From contig NZ_JBNPEO010000007.1 in the NCBI RefSeq assembly GCF_050490315.1, positions 1 through 64,000 on the forward strand: a DNA stretch of 64,000 bases. Direction: 5' to 3'. Of the stretch, positions 1 to 8,742 are shown piece after piece; the stretch's first letter is position 1; each line of letters begins with the position of its first letter. Under the pieces are notes generated by a model. That model was not told the origin of the DNA. It was given only the letters and a program-made list of their open reading frames with translations, and ran no database searches. This DNA comes from JBNPEO01 sp050490315 (GTDB lineage Bacteria > Actinomycetota > Actinomycetes > Actinomycetales > Micrococcaceae). The position numbers were made by a program, and so were the translations under genes.

Positions 1-155
1 GCGGCCGGCGACACAGTGGACGTCGCATCGGTCGGCGCAACGGTGGCGGTGGCGGCCACTGCTGCACCGGTGCCACCAGCGGCAACGACGGATGCTACAA
101 CAACGGCTTTTCCTGTGGTGCCCAGCGCACCCAGCCAGGGGATGATTCCTGCCAT
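1..155 (-). CDS. Unknown protein, N-terminal fragment with one membrane segment (cut by window edge)
   Basis: Reading the minus strand from an ATG at 155 gives 51 codons without a stop before the window begins. An AAAGGA ribosome-binding site lies a little upstream, which supports the start. The peptide begins MAGIIPWLGALGTTGKAVVV and continues as a hydrophobic Ala/Gly/Val stretch to about residue 36. It then becomes Thr/Ala/Pro-rich, as expected for a signal anchor followed by a low-complexity exported linker. No family can be named from this fragment. It lies next to the Tn3-type element and is transcribed in the same direction as the passenger gene at 377-1057. Confidence 0.5.
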   Translation of the reverse strand, partial: MAGIIPWLGALGTTGKAVVVASVVAAGGTGAAVAATATVAPTDATSTVSPA

Positions 156-376
156 GACAGGGGAGTCCTTTCAATACAGAACATGAGACCGGCTGACCTC
201 ATGGACAGCCGAGCGCAACGGTACTTGACAGATGGGGGATCCTGCTCGCCAGTTCCTGGAAACTACGTCAATCCTTGGCGTTTCCTGCGCCGTCCACGCG
301 GAGACAAAAACTCGCTAAGGCATGCCGGCACAATGCCATTGGTGCCAGGCCTGGCTGTGCCGTGGCCGGCACTTGG

Positions 377-1057
377 TCAGTTTCCTTCGGGTGTGAAGAG
401 TCTGCCGAGTTCTTCGTTGACTTTGACCGGGTCGAAGTGTGCGGGATCGAAAGTTTCCTCTCCGCCGGATCGTTGCGCGGTTCCTTGGGCCCATTCGTGC
501 AGGCCCTGGAGGTGCTCGCGGTCTGATTCATCGACGGCATCAGGGTTGGCCAGAGTGGCGATGAGGTCTTCATAGCCGCCGATTCCACCGGAGTCCTCCA
601 GGGGGCAGCGTCGTTTACCGCGGATCACCCGGGCATGGGCGTCGTCACCGGTTTTCCTGACGGTTTCGATCCAGTCGATGCGGTGGAGCCAGCTATCGCC
701 GAAGTCGTATGCGTAGAACAGCGGGGTTGAGCCTTCGTTGAGGACTTTCCCGAGCTGGACGGTCTCTTCAGGCAGGTACCAGCCCTCCTCGTCTTCTGCC
801 CTGACGTAGGCAGGCGCCCAAGACCTGGCCTGTGTCCGTCCGCGGCCCGGGGTGTTCGGGTTGCGGTCGGTAAAGGAATGCAGGTGGGAGTTTTCCCAGC
901 CAATGATCACCTGCAGAACGTCGTGGAATTCGTCCAGGTAAAGGCTGGAATCGACTTCGAATAGCCGCCAGATCTTTGGTTTACTCCCGACGAGGTGGAC
1001 TCTGGCGCGCAGAAGCTTGCCTTTGGTTCTTGGCGTGGATCTCTCATTCGTGGCCAT
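377..1057 (-). CDS. Plasmid pRiA4b ORF-3 / IS1096 TnpR-like family protein
   Basis: This 226-residue protein matches in length and motifs the family named after ORF-3 of plasmid pRiA4b, also annotated as the IS1096 passenger TnpR. Features I recognise are the VHLVGSKPKIWRLFEV strand near the N-terminus, the segment LDEFHDVLQVIIGWENSHLH, and the YAYDFGDSWLHRIDW motif around residues 114-128. The biochemical role is not established, and despite the name it has no serine-resolvase motifs. The gene starts 15 bases after the stop of the transposase C-terminal frame and is in the same direction, so it probably travels as passenger of that element. A tail of GG-rich coding and loss of motif conservation begins after residue 190. 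Confidence 0.75.
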   Translation of the reverse strand: MATNERSTPRTKGKLLRARVHLVGSKPKIWRLFEVDSSLYLDEFHDVLQVIIGWENSHLHSFTDRNPNTPGRGRTQARSWAPAYVRAEDEEGWYLPEETVQLGKVLNEGSTPLFYAYDFGDSWLHRIDWIETVRKTGDDAHARVIRGKRRCPLEDSGGIGGYEDLIATLANPDAVDESDREHLQGLHEWAQGTAQRSGGEETFDPAHFDPVKVNEELGRLFTPEGN

Positions 1058-1072
1058 AGGGGGTCCTTTCCA

Positions 1073-3178
1073 TCACAGAGCAGCGGCCTGGGCCAAGCGG
1101 TTGTCACCGGGGGTACGGTGTTCGGGTTCGGCAGAGATCTGGCCCAGGTTCAGGTGGGTGTTCATGTCGAGGGTGAAGCGTCCGTAGGGGTTGATATGGG
1201 TCCAGAACAACGGTGTGAGGCCCCTGCGGTCTTCCGGTTCGAGCAGTCCGGTGAACTCCTTGACCTCGAGCACGGTTTGCAGCAGCAGGGTGTTGACCAG
1301 GACCAGGGAGGATTGGAGCAGGTGCAGGGCGAGCATGGACACTTCGGTCGTTTCACGGTCAGGGCCCGTGAGGTCACGGTTTTTACCGTAGAAGACGACG
1401 TCGTTTCCGCTGTTCCAGTTCTCCACTACCTGCAAACCGGAATTGATTTCGCGTCGCAGGTCTTCGCTGGCGAGGTAGTCGGCGGCGAAGATCGTCCGCA
1501 CGGCCCGGCCCAGTTCCTCCAGGGCCTGGTACGTGGGGTGTTTGGGCCCGCCCCGGGTGAAACGGCGCAGGATCGTCTCCGACTCTGCCGTGCCGAGTTT
1601 GAGGGCCGTGGCGTATTTGACCATCTGATCGTATTGCTGGGCGATGATCTCCCAATTGATCGGCCTGGACAACACGTCATTGATCTCGGCGTAGGCTTCT
1701 TCATTGCTGGCCCGGTAGAGGCGGATCGAGCCGATGTTCTTCAACCTCGGCAACAGCTTGAACCCCAGGAGTTCGGTGAACGCGAACCCCACGATCGAGG
1801 CCCCGTGGGTATCGACGTAGTTTGCTTCGATCTCGGCGTCGGTGTCGTGGCGCAGAACGCCTTCGATCATCGCCGCGACCTCGGAGGAGGAACAGTTCTT
1901 CAGCTGGGAATAGATGCAGGTCGATTTCTTTTCCACGTGCCAGTAGATCATCACGCCGGGACCACCGTAGCGGTTGTGCCATTCGGTCATCAGGTTTGAT
2001 TCCCAGGAGCCGAACTTTTTCGAATCCGACGCACAGGCGTTCCCTTCACCCCACCAGTGAGGGTTCCTGGCCTCGAACGTGGCGTTGACGACCTTCACGA
2101 TCGCCTGGCGCAGATTATCCTTCGTAATGAACGTCCGGCGCACATGGCGTAGCTCCCGCTCCGTCTCTCCGTGACCGCCGGCATCAGTGACCGCTTTGAT
2201 GCCCATGTTCGTCCCAAGCCCGAACAGGCACAACAGCAAACGCCTGCGCAGGGTCTCACGGTCAAGGACCTCACGGGAGGCCACGGAAACAAACTCCCCG
2301 GTAAACCCGGTCAGGAAGTCCGCTTCCTTGAGGACTTCTAGCAAGTCCAGGGTGCCCCACCGGGCCAGGACCTCGGCCTTGAGTTTGCCCAGATTCACCG
2401 GCTCGTCGAGTTTTTCCAGCTTGGGGACCTTTATCCACGGCGCCCCACGGCGTCTGGTGATCTTCACTCCACCGGTGGTATCGGCCGGCAGCCCCTTATC
2501 CAGGTGCTCCAGTGACCTCCTCATTCTGGACTGAAGATCAAGAATGAACCTGGCCGGGTCCAACGGTTTCTGCAGGGCCTCGTAGTGGAGCTCACGGGAA
2601 GCGTCGAAGTCCTGGGGAAGGTCCTCTTCCGGGTCCCGCCATTTCCCCGCCCCGTCAACGAAAACCTCGCGGCGGCGCAAAGCGTCCCGTAAGGACACGA
2701 GCAGGCACAGCTCGTACGGGATCCGCTCGATCCTGCCCTTCTCGTCGCGGACAGCGCCCTCCCAAGACCTGGGCACCACACCCGCAACCGGGACTACCTC
2801 TCCGGGCGCGAAGAACTGGCTCTTACTTCCAGCATCCGCATACCGTTCCAGCAACGCGATGGCATCCATGATGGGCCGGAACGCCGTGTTATGGCACCGG
2901 AACCGCAGCACGGACAGCAGCGCCGGTAACATCCGCCGGTAATGATTCGAGTACGAACCCCGCAACACCGTCCTCACCTTGCCCTGGAACACGCTCTCGT
3001 TGGCTTTCGCCTCCTGGACCAGTTGCCGCAGGGTTTTCTCACTCACCACCGGGAACACGGCCTCCCGGACCGTCTCATCGGGGAGCGCAATCGCTGTCTC
3101 GGCCAGTTTGAACAGCAATGCCGTCTTGCCGCGCACCCTTTGCAGATCCTCGGTCAGTTCTTTCTCGACCTTCCTCAC
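1073..3178 (-). pseudogene. tnpA: Tn3-family transposase, C-terminal (catalytic) part of a split gene
   Basis: The 701-residue frame carries the Tn3-type DDE transposase domain. D385 lies in ACASDSKKFGSW and D456 in ANYVDTHGAS, and the acidic residue of the third motif is probably E609 or E612, in RETTEVSMLALHLLQ. In the family this is one protein of about 1000 residues whose first third is the DUF4158 DNA-binding region. Here that part is in a different frame at 3175-4119. The junction is a GTGA overlap, with GTG at 3178 and the TGA stop of the upstream frame sharing bases. Joining the two needs a -1 shift. This could be an inactivating frameshift, or a coupled two-polypeptide arrangement. 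I favour a mutation, because no classical slippery heptamer is seen. Confidence 0.8.
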
Positions 3179-4119
3179 CGCGCTGTATTGAACTTCAACA
3201 CCAGCACGAGTAGCAAATCGACCAGACTGTCAGCTATCTCTGCCGTCCGTTGATGACACAGCGCCGCCAACAGCGTCAACCGCACCGGCGCCGGCGCGTC
3301 CTGGAAATCCGATGGATACATCCGTGCCGCCCGCGCCCGCCAGGCACTCACGACCTTCTCCGACACCCCGGCAAACAAACCAGCCGGTAAATCAAGAGCC
3401 TGGGCTGCTGAAAGCTTCTCCACCTCCGCCAGCAACGACTCCAAACCAGCCGGGCCCGGATCAGCTTTCAACACCGTCAATAAAGAACCCGCTGCTCCAT
3501 CAGCGACCAGGGCCTTCAGCCCAGCCGCGCCGTCCGGGCCTAGAACCTGGAGGACATCAGCACACAGGCGCTGCTCAAACAACGCCCGGCCAGCACCAAC
3601 AATCCTGCCCGCACGTCCCGGCGGCTCAATCCGCTCCTGACGACACCGGGACAGCGAAGCCTCCACAAGCGCAGACTCTCGAACCTCAGACGGGCACACC
3701 CTCTCCGCCAACCACCCAGCCAGCCGGGCCTCATCAGCGGTCGTGAACTCACGGAAACCAAAATGGGACCGGATCTCGGCCCGGTGGTACTTGATCGAGC
3801 GCCCACCCCAATAGGGAGCCAGCGCAACGGGAGGAACAGAAATCTGCGCCGCAATATAGTTCAAAGCTCCCGGTGGAAGGTCAGAAGGGCTACCCGGGAA
3901 TCTGGCATGTTGCTGAAAAAACTTCAGCAACACAGCAAACCCTGCCCGAGTCGCTCCTGACTTCCGCGCCATCAATGCCACATCGTCATCAACCAGCGTC
4001 CACGAATCAAGGAGTTCGCTCGTCAGCTCAAGGCCCATACCAGAACTCAACCACACCTGATTGCCCCTGAAGACACCTTCAGGACTACCGGGCCGCGTTG
4101 CGTGAGCGGGCCCTAACAA
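3175..4119 (-). pseudogene. tnpA: Tn3-family transposase, N-terminal DUF4158 part of a split gene
   Basis: The frame opens with a TTG at 4119 (314 residues). The better start is the ATG at 4038, which gives 287 residues beginning MGLELTSELLDSW and fits the usual start of DUF4158 transposases. The region is the DNA-binding and inverted-repeat-recognition part of Tn3-type transposases: LVDDDVALMARKSGATRAGF, then SPSDLPPGALNYIAAQISV, then FGFREFTTADEARLAGWL. It ends LVLVLKFNTAR, exactly where the family continues into RKVEKEL, which is found in the next frame from 3178. N-terminal plus C-terminal parts add up to the expected length of about 1000 residues, so nothing but the reading frame has been lost. 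Confidence 0.8.
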
Positions 4120-4163
4120 TTGGCGAGAGACTTGGCGTTTTGCGAGATTATCCGACGCCCCCC

Positions 4164-4787
4164 AATTGCACTTCGCCCTTTGCGCCTTTGTGGATCAACG
4201 AGATGGTGAGGCGAAAAGAAGGCCAATGAAATGAACGCCGCGGGCAAGCTTATGCTGAGCGCGTGATTTTCCGCCACCACCACAGCCGCATGGAATGTCA
4301 GCGGCACCGTCACAACGCGTAATGGCGCCGATTACACCGGGTAACTACAGCAGACAGGTGACACGATGGCATTGGCTAAACGAATGGCAGGCTAGTTCTC
4401 CGGACTGACAAACAACTCGCAGGTGGAGTTGTAGTAGGCGGTTGTTGTTCGGCGGTGTTCTAGACCGATGCGTGTGCAGACACGCGGGGGACAAGCCCAA
4501 TGTACTTTTGCACGTCCCACCTGCGAGTTGGGTGTCAGCTGATGGATGCTGCGATCGAGTTCTCTCAGACGATTACGGCCGCCAGGATTGTTTTGTCGCC
4601 GTCTGAGCAAGCGCGCTCGTTCTGCGGACGTCTTGGATCTAATGCCGCTGACGAGCTCTTGGTCAAACGTGTTTTGACCTTCCACAAGAGCACTTCTTCC
4701 GATGCACGCTGCCACGCCAAATCACCAGTTCCTATCAATGCCGACGCCTCAGAGCGGAGGTACCCGTGGCCTGGTGAAGGCCAGCCG
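4164..4787. other. Gene-poor interval in the accessory region
   Basis: No frame here has convincing coding character. The longer open frames (plus strand 4500-4937, minus strand 4392-4715 and 4565-4924) overlap each other, lack recognisable motifs and have Cys/Arg/Ser-rich translations of the kind produced by shadow frames. The one structured object is the inverted-repeat pair at 4405-4538, listed separately. Confidence 0.6.
4405..4538. repeat. 134-bp miniature inverted-repeat structure (MITE-like)
   Basis: Two 22-bp repeats face each other at 4405-4426 and 4517-4538. They match at 20 of 22 positions, with a perfect 14-bp core CAACTCGCAGGTGG at 4413-4426 and its complement at 4517-4530. They enclose 90 bp without an open frame. 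The arrangement resembles a miniature element left by an insertion sequence that is not itself present in this window. I see no obvious target duplication next to the outer ends. Confidence 0.5.
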
Positions 4788-4952
4788 TCAAGATGCGGGC
4801 TGGTCGTGATCGGCCCTGCGTTCATTCCGGGAGTCAGCTGCTGCCGCCTTACGTGCTGCAATAATGCCGTCCCTAGTTGCCGCTCGGATGACGCCATACA
4901 GGATGTAGAAAAAGATGGCTGCAAAAATCACGGATAAAACTACGTCATTCAT
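4788..4952 (-). CDS. Small single-pass membrane protein of unknown function
   Basis: The ATG at 4952 is preceded at short distance by a strong GGGGGA ribosome-binding site and gives a 54-residue protein. An in-frame ATG at 4979 is possible but has no such site. Residues 4-20 (VVLSVIFAAIFFYILYG) form a clear transmembrane helix. It is followed by a positively charged amphipathic stretch and a short polar tail rich in Arg, Asp and Ala. No family is recognised. It stands alone between the inverted-repeat structure and the next unknown gene. Codon pattern and the ribosome-binding site support a real gene; function is unknown. Confidence 0.5.
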   Translation of the reverse strand: MNDVVLSVIFAAIFFYILYGVIRAATRDGIIAARKAAAADSRNERRADHDQPAS

Positions 4953-5191
4953 TTTTCCCCCAAAGAGTTTCCTCTGCATGTGATCAACGTCAGCGTAGCT
5001 GATGGCGTGAACATCGACGAGCGATCGCGAGCGGGAGGTCTACGCCGAAACTGCCCGAAAGCAAGTGTTGAAATCAAGTGAGGGAGTCCCAACTTGACCT
5101 TACTGGCATCCCTGCGGATTCAAAGTGAGCGTATTCATCCTGCGGTAGGGCCGCTTGGTCAGTGGAAATAGCAGCCGAAGAGCCAATCTCC

Positions 5192-5719
5192 CTACCGAAC
5201 TTTGAGCACGCGATCGGGTTGTTTGGAGGGAAGGCGCAACGACCGGCCACTGCGGGCAATTATTTTTCCCGAGTCTTGCAGGCGCCATGTTGACTCCTTG
5301 GCCTGTCCACCCTGTAGCCAATCAAGCCGTTCCACGGGGCGTTTAAGCTGACGTTCCAGCCAGTTGGCTGCGAAGTGGCCGTAGGTATCCGGCGCTTCCT
5401 CCAAGCCGATAATTGTGAGGCCATCTCCGTCGTAGACATGGTTGTCCAAGACGTGGCTATCTCCCCATTCACCTTCCAAAGTGCGGCCGCTGGGTCCGTC
5501 GTGCCAGTACGCAACCTGAAGTGTGCACGCGTCCGGCGTCTCGATACCAGGGACGTCCAGAATCACGACTAGCGGTTTGATGCGTGCGAACACTTTAAAG
5601 GAATCAAGCTTGGGGTTCGTCGGGGGCCAGCCGGCGATGCCGCGAGCGAGCTCCTTCAGGAACTTCTCCTCTTCGGGCGTGCGGGCTCGATCTCCTTGGA
5701 ACTGGCCATGCACCGTCAT
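5192..5719 (-). CDS. Unknown soluble protein, 175 residues
   Basis: An open frame of 175 residues starting at the ATG at 5719. The translation has balanced composition, with a hydrophobic strand KPLVVILDVPGIETPDACTL and a segment AYWHDGPSGRTLEGEWGDSH. There is no signal peptide and no transmembrane helix. I recognise no domain. The ribosome-binding site is weak. It sits alone in the accessory region, downstream of the recombinase trio on the same strand, with 77 bases between them, so it could be cargo or simply host sequence. Coding status is probable but not certain. Confidence 0.5.
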   Translation of the reverse strand: MTVHGQFQGDRARTPEEEKFLKELARGIAGWPPTNPKLDSFKVFARIKPLVVILDVPGIETPDACTLQVAYWHDGPSGRTLEGEWGDSHVLDNHVYDGDGLTIIGLEEAPDTYGHFAANWLERQLKRPVERLDWLQGGQAKESTWRLQDSGKIIARSGRSLRLPSKQPDRVLKVR

Positions 5720-5796
5720 GGGGTGAGCCTAGCGCAGGCTGACAGTCGTGGCGGAGGAAAGTGCGTGTAGTCGTGGCCCGAGCTGCGGCGGGAAGG

Positions 5797-7314
5797 TCAT
5801 GGTTTGGTTCGGAGGTTGACGTAGCGGGACCAGGCGTCGCCTGCTGCGTCGGCGTGGAGGAACGCGATTTGATGGCTGTAGCCGAGGGCGTCGGCGACCA
5901 GTGGCGGCGGTGAGACTAACAGGTGTTCGTCCAGGGCAGTGTTTCGTGCGCCGCGCAGGTCGATGCCCAGGCTGCGGAGCCTATCCATGATGCCGTTTGG
6001 GTGAAGTGGTTGTCCGGCCCGGGTCCCCGGGAAGAGCCAAGGGCTTTGTGCGTCTGATCCTGTTCTGAGATTCGGACGGCCTTTAAGGTGCTCTCGAAGC
6101 AAGTCGGCGAAAGGTTCGGGAATGGGCACTGGATGCGGGCCGAAGGTGATCCACATGTTGCCGGTGCTTTCATTGGTTTCGATAGCGTCGGTCCGGAGTT
6201 TGGCGACCCGAACGAGCGGCTGGGCGTAGAGAAGCAGCAGGATGCCGGCGACTCGGTAGGTCAGGGACTCGCTGGTGCCTGTAAGCAGTTCCCGGAGCCA
6301 GGCCACGCGCTGGTCCTGGGTGATCGCGGGGCGGGTCTTGGCTGTGTAGTGGCCCATGTCCACTCGGTGGTTTGTGCCGGTGTTCTTGATGAAGACGATG
6401 AAGGTGCGGATGGCTTTTCTGGTCGTGGGACCGGTTGCGAGCCAGGTTTCGATGTCTTGTTGGGTGCAGTTCGCCGCTGTCCGCTGGTGGGTTTCCCAGA
6501 GCCAGTCCAGAAACTTGATGGTCTCCGTGATCTCCTGTTTGGCGGAGTGCACCGGGGCCTGGGCACTCTTCTCCGGTGTTGTCATGGATCGGATGCGCCG
6601 GAGGTGATGCCAGGTGGCGAACTGCGCGACGGGTTTGGCGACCTCCTCGGACAAGTCGCGGAGCTTGTCGTCAACCCAGGTCTCGAACCGGGCCAAATAC
6701 GGGTCCTGGTAGGGGAGGAGTCCGTGATGAATGAACAAGGCGCGCAGGTGATTGGCTTCGCGGTTCGCTGACTCAGCCGCGGCATCGAGTCCTTCGTGCG
6801 TCAGCGGAGTCTCCCCGCTCGATAGAGAGCGGAGGAGGGCTTGGACTTTGGGGGAGCGCTTCCACGTGATAATGCTTTCAGGCCGGTCTGCTTTGCAGAG
6901 GACATCGACAATTCTGCTGGCTGTTTCGGGGTCGGAAGATTCTGTCAGCAGTTGCTCATTGAGGTCCTCCCGGAGGGCGCAGCGGGCGCAGATACCGCGT
7001 CGGTAGAACTCACCTTCAACATTGCAGCGGGTGCAGTGAAAGTCATGGAGGATGCCGGCGCAGGGCGCGCAGCGGGGCCCTCCGTTGCTGTCCGGTGGTC
7101 CGGGTAGAAGTCTGTGCTGGCCGCAATCCGGACAGGTCCCGGTGGTGCGGGTGGCGGCGGTGAAGCAGGGCCCGCAGATTCGGCCTTCGGGCCAGGTGGC
7201 GCGTGTTCGGCCGGCGGCCCGGCCGCAACGTGCGCACGTCGCGGTCCCGGTGGTGCGGGGCCGGCCGCGGCTGGTGCTGCGGGGGCTGAGGCCTTCGGGT
7301 TTGTCAGTGGTCAT
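5797..7314 (-). CDS. Zinc-ribbon protein with degenerate tyrosine-recombinase domain (TnpB-like)
   Basis: The first 115 of 505 residues hold six CxxC pairs (C27/C30, C47/C50, C61/C64, C82/C85, C94/C97, C109/C112), enough for three zinc ribbons. The C-terminal half resembles a tyrosine recombinase core: R369 in AQPLVRVAKL, R457 in LRGARNTALDEHL, H481 in LGYSHQIAF, and Y498 in WSRYVN as a possible nucleophile. The canonical HxxR histidine is replaced, because the motif reads RGAR. It is therefore a diverged or non-cutting partner. Its start overlaps the stop of the XRE gene by 11 bases, the last step of a three-gene coupled operon. By analogy with TnpB of Tn554, it may assist the upstream integrase in DNA exchange. 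That role is inference. Confidence 0.7.
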   Translation of the reverse strand: MTTDKPEGLSPRSTSRGRPRTTGTATCARCGRAAGRTRATWPEGRICGPCFTAATRTTGTCPDCGQHRLLPGPPDSNGGPRCAPCAGILHDFHCTRCNVEGEFYRRGICARCALREDLNEQLLTESSDPETASRIVDVLCKADRPESIITWKRSPKVQALLRSLSSGETPLTHEGLDAAAESANREANHLRALFIHHGLLPYQDPYLARFETWVDDKLRDLSEEVAKPVAQFATWHHLRRIRSMTTPEKSAQAPVHSAKQEITETIKFLDWLWETHQRTAANCTQQDIETWLATGPTTRKAIRTFIVFIKNTGTNHRVDMGHYTAKTRPAITQDQRVAWLRELLTGTSESLTYRVAGILLLLYAQPLVRVAKLRTDAIETNESTGNMWITFGPHPVPIPEPFADLLREHLKGRPNLRTGSDAQSPWLFPGTRAGQPLHPNGIMDRLRSLGIDLRGARNTALDEHLLVSPPPLVADALGYSHQIAFLHADAAGDAWSRYVNLRTKP

Positions 7315-7642
7315 CGTCGATGATGCGTGCCCGTTGTGGTCTGACGGTGCGGTTCAGGTCAACGACGTTGGGGGCGCTGGTTCCTGTCTTGCGGGCGCGG
7401 ACGTCGGCGGCTGTGACGGTGATGAGGTCCTCGGGTCCGCAGGAGAAGATGTCGCAGATCGCCGCGATGACCTGCAGCGCAACGCGTTCGGGTTTCTGGT
7501 TGACGAGCCGGTAGACCTGTGGCCGGGACAAGGTGATGCCGCGCTCGGCCAGCAGGGGGATGAGGTCCGTGGTGTTGTGCAGTCCCCGCGCTGCCATGAG
7601 CTCGGAGAGCCGCCATTTGTATTCGACTTCGCGTCTCACCAT
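7304..7642 (-). CDS. Small XRE/Cro-type helix-turn-helix regulator
   Basis: A 112-residue protein whose residues about 9-76 form a Cro/C1-type helix-turn-helix. It begins WRLSELMAARGL, the recognition-helix region is ITLSRPQVYRLVNQKPERV, and the last helix is LQVIAAICDIFSCGPEDLI, a layout shared with short XRE proteins. The charged C-terminal tail has no domain. The ATG lies inside the integrase stop (7-base overlap) and the stop lies inside the start of the zinc-ribbon protein, so it is made in fixed ratio with both. It may repress the operon by binding the palindromes upstream of the integrase, or act as a recombination directionality factor. Neither is shown. Confidence 0.8.
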   Translation of the reverse strand: MVRREVEYKWRLSELMAARGLHNTTDLIPLLAERGITLSRPQVYRLVNQKPERVALQVIAAICDIFSCGPEDLITVTAADVRARKTGTSAPNVVDLNRTVRPQRARIIDDDH

Positions 7643-8742
7643 TGACCCCTCATCTGCACGCCCAGGACTTCATCCATGGTGCGGTCCAGCGCCGCCCGGA
7701 GGGTCGCGTTGCGGAAGTCGTCGCTGACGAACTGGTAGATCCCGGTGGTTGAGGCGTGTTCGTGGCCCATCTGATGTTGCACGAATCTAGGATCCCATCC
7801 GTCCTCCAGCAGGTGCGTTGCATAGGAGCGCCGGAGCGAGTGCAGGTCCAGGCCATCCAGCGGCAGGCCCAGCTCGTTGAGGTAGCGCCGGAGCCGGCGC
7901 AGCAGGGTGGATTCACAGATCAGGCCGCCGCGTTCGCTGGGGAACAGGTCCAGCGTGTCGAGCGTGCCGCGTCCGTTGGCGAGCCAGTCCTCGATAACGC
8001 CGGCGGTCCAGTCGAAGACCGTCAGGACGCTGCGGGGTTTGTGCGGGGAGCCCTTGCGTGATTTGCCGAACCGGACCTTGCAGACGCCTGCCTTGCCGAA
8101 CCTTCGTGCTTGGGGGTTGGCCGCAAAGTCGATGGTTTGCAGGTGCCGGAGCTCGTTGAATCTGAGCCCGTACGAGTAGGCGACTTTCAGCATGACGGCG
8201 TCCCGGTAGGCTACCTGCCAGCCTTTCTTGCCTGAGGCGGCGATGAGTTCGACCTGATCGTCGGCGTGATCGAACAGCATCTGCAGTTCGGTCTTGGTGA
8301 AGGGCCGCTTGGAGGCGCGTCCCTCGTACTCCTGTGTGTGGGAGGCAGTGTTCCAGTCAAAGAAGACCTGGGAGGGGTGTGTGCCGAAACGCTGTTCGCA
8401 GACCCGGTCCCAGCCGTAGTCCGGGTTCGAGACGTATGACGTGAACCGGCGGAGCGTCGACTGATAGCCGCGGACGGTGGAGTGCTTCAGCTGGTGGATC
8501 GAGCGGAGGTCACCGAAATACTCCTCGACATGCTCCGGTGCCCAGTTCCACGGGAACTCGTTCACATGGTTCACGAACCGGCGGACGCACTCGATGCCCT
8601 TGTCGATCGTGTCGAACTGGAGGTTCCTGGAGAGCTGCTGGTTGCGCCACCCGGCCAGCATGTCCTCAAGCGTCTGTTCCTCGGGATGCAGCAGCTGAAC
8701 AGCGCTCAGATGCAGCACCCGCCCGGACGCGTCGACCGCCAT
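7636..8742 (-). CDS. Tyrosine recombinase / integrase
   Basis: This 368-residue protein has a complete tyrosine-recombinase catalytic set. R194 is in YSYGLRFNEL, the beta-hairpin lysine is K227 or K230 in FGKSRKGSPH, H301 and R304 are in LHSLRRSYATH, H327 is in MGHEH, and the nucleophile Y336 is in TGIYQF. The N-terminal SAM-like core-binding domain spans roughly residues 22-110. It should break and rejoin DNA through a 3'-phosphotyrosine. It is the first gene of the coupled trio with the XRE and zinc-ribbon genes. No phage or plasmid genes are near, and no attachment site is obvious, so the substrate is unknown. Confidence 0.9.
   Translation of the reverse strand: MAVDASGRVLHLSAVQLLHPEEQTLEDMLAGWRNQQLSRNLQFDTIDKGIECVRRFVNHVNEFPWNWAPEHVEEYFGDLRSIHQLKHSTVRGYQSTLRRFTSYVSNPDYGWDRVCEQRFGTHPSQVFFDWNTASHTQEYEGRASKRPFTKTELQMLFDHADDQVELIAASGKKGWQVAYRDAVMLKVAYSYGLRFNELRHLQTIDFAANPQARRFGKAGVCKVRFGKSRKGSPHKPRSVLTVFDWTAGVIEDWLANGRGTLDTLDLFPSERGGLICESTLLRRLRRYLNELGLPLDGLDLHSLRRSYATHLLEDGWDPRFVQHQMGHEHASTTGIYQFVSDDFRNATLRAALDRTMDEVLGVQMRGQW

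Larger units (their letters stand above)
377..4163 (-). mobile_element. Tn3-family element or remnant (split transposase plus passenger)
   Basis: The split tnpA and the pRiA4b ORF-3-like passenger form one leftward unit. A candidate terminal inverted repeat lies just upstream of tnpA at about 4130-4163. Read inward on the minus strand it starts GGGGGGCGTCGGATAATCTC and continues through GCAAAACGCCAAG, which has the G-run outer end and length typical of Tn3-family termini. I could not find a matching inverted copy left of the passenger gene, so the left end is either decayed or outside the window. No resolvase gene or res site is visible. The left boundary given is only the end of the passenger gene. 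Confidence 0.5.

Noticed and set aside
271..296. CTTGGCGTTT-type sequence resembling part of the Tn3 right end
   Set aside because: It lies in direct, not inverted, orientation and similarity covers only about 14 bases, so it is not accepted as the left end.
995..1999. Long plus-strand frame of 334 codons antisense to the transposase
   Set aside because: It mirrors the conserved transposase coding strand, shows no family motif, and is a GC-driven shadow frame.
4500..4937. Plus-strand frame of 145 codons
   Set aside because: Overlaps the better-supported small membrane protein on the other strand and is Cys/Ser/Arg-rich without motif.
6088..6771. Plus-strand frame of 227 codons inside the zinc-ribbon gene
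   Set aside because: Antisense to a gene with clear domains and coupled start; no motif of its own.
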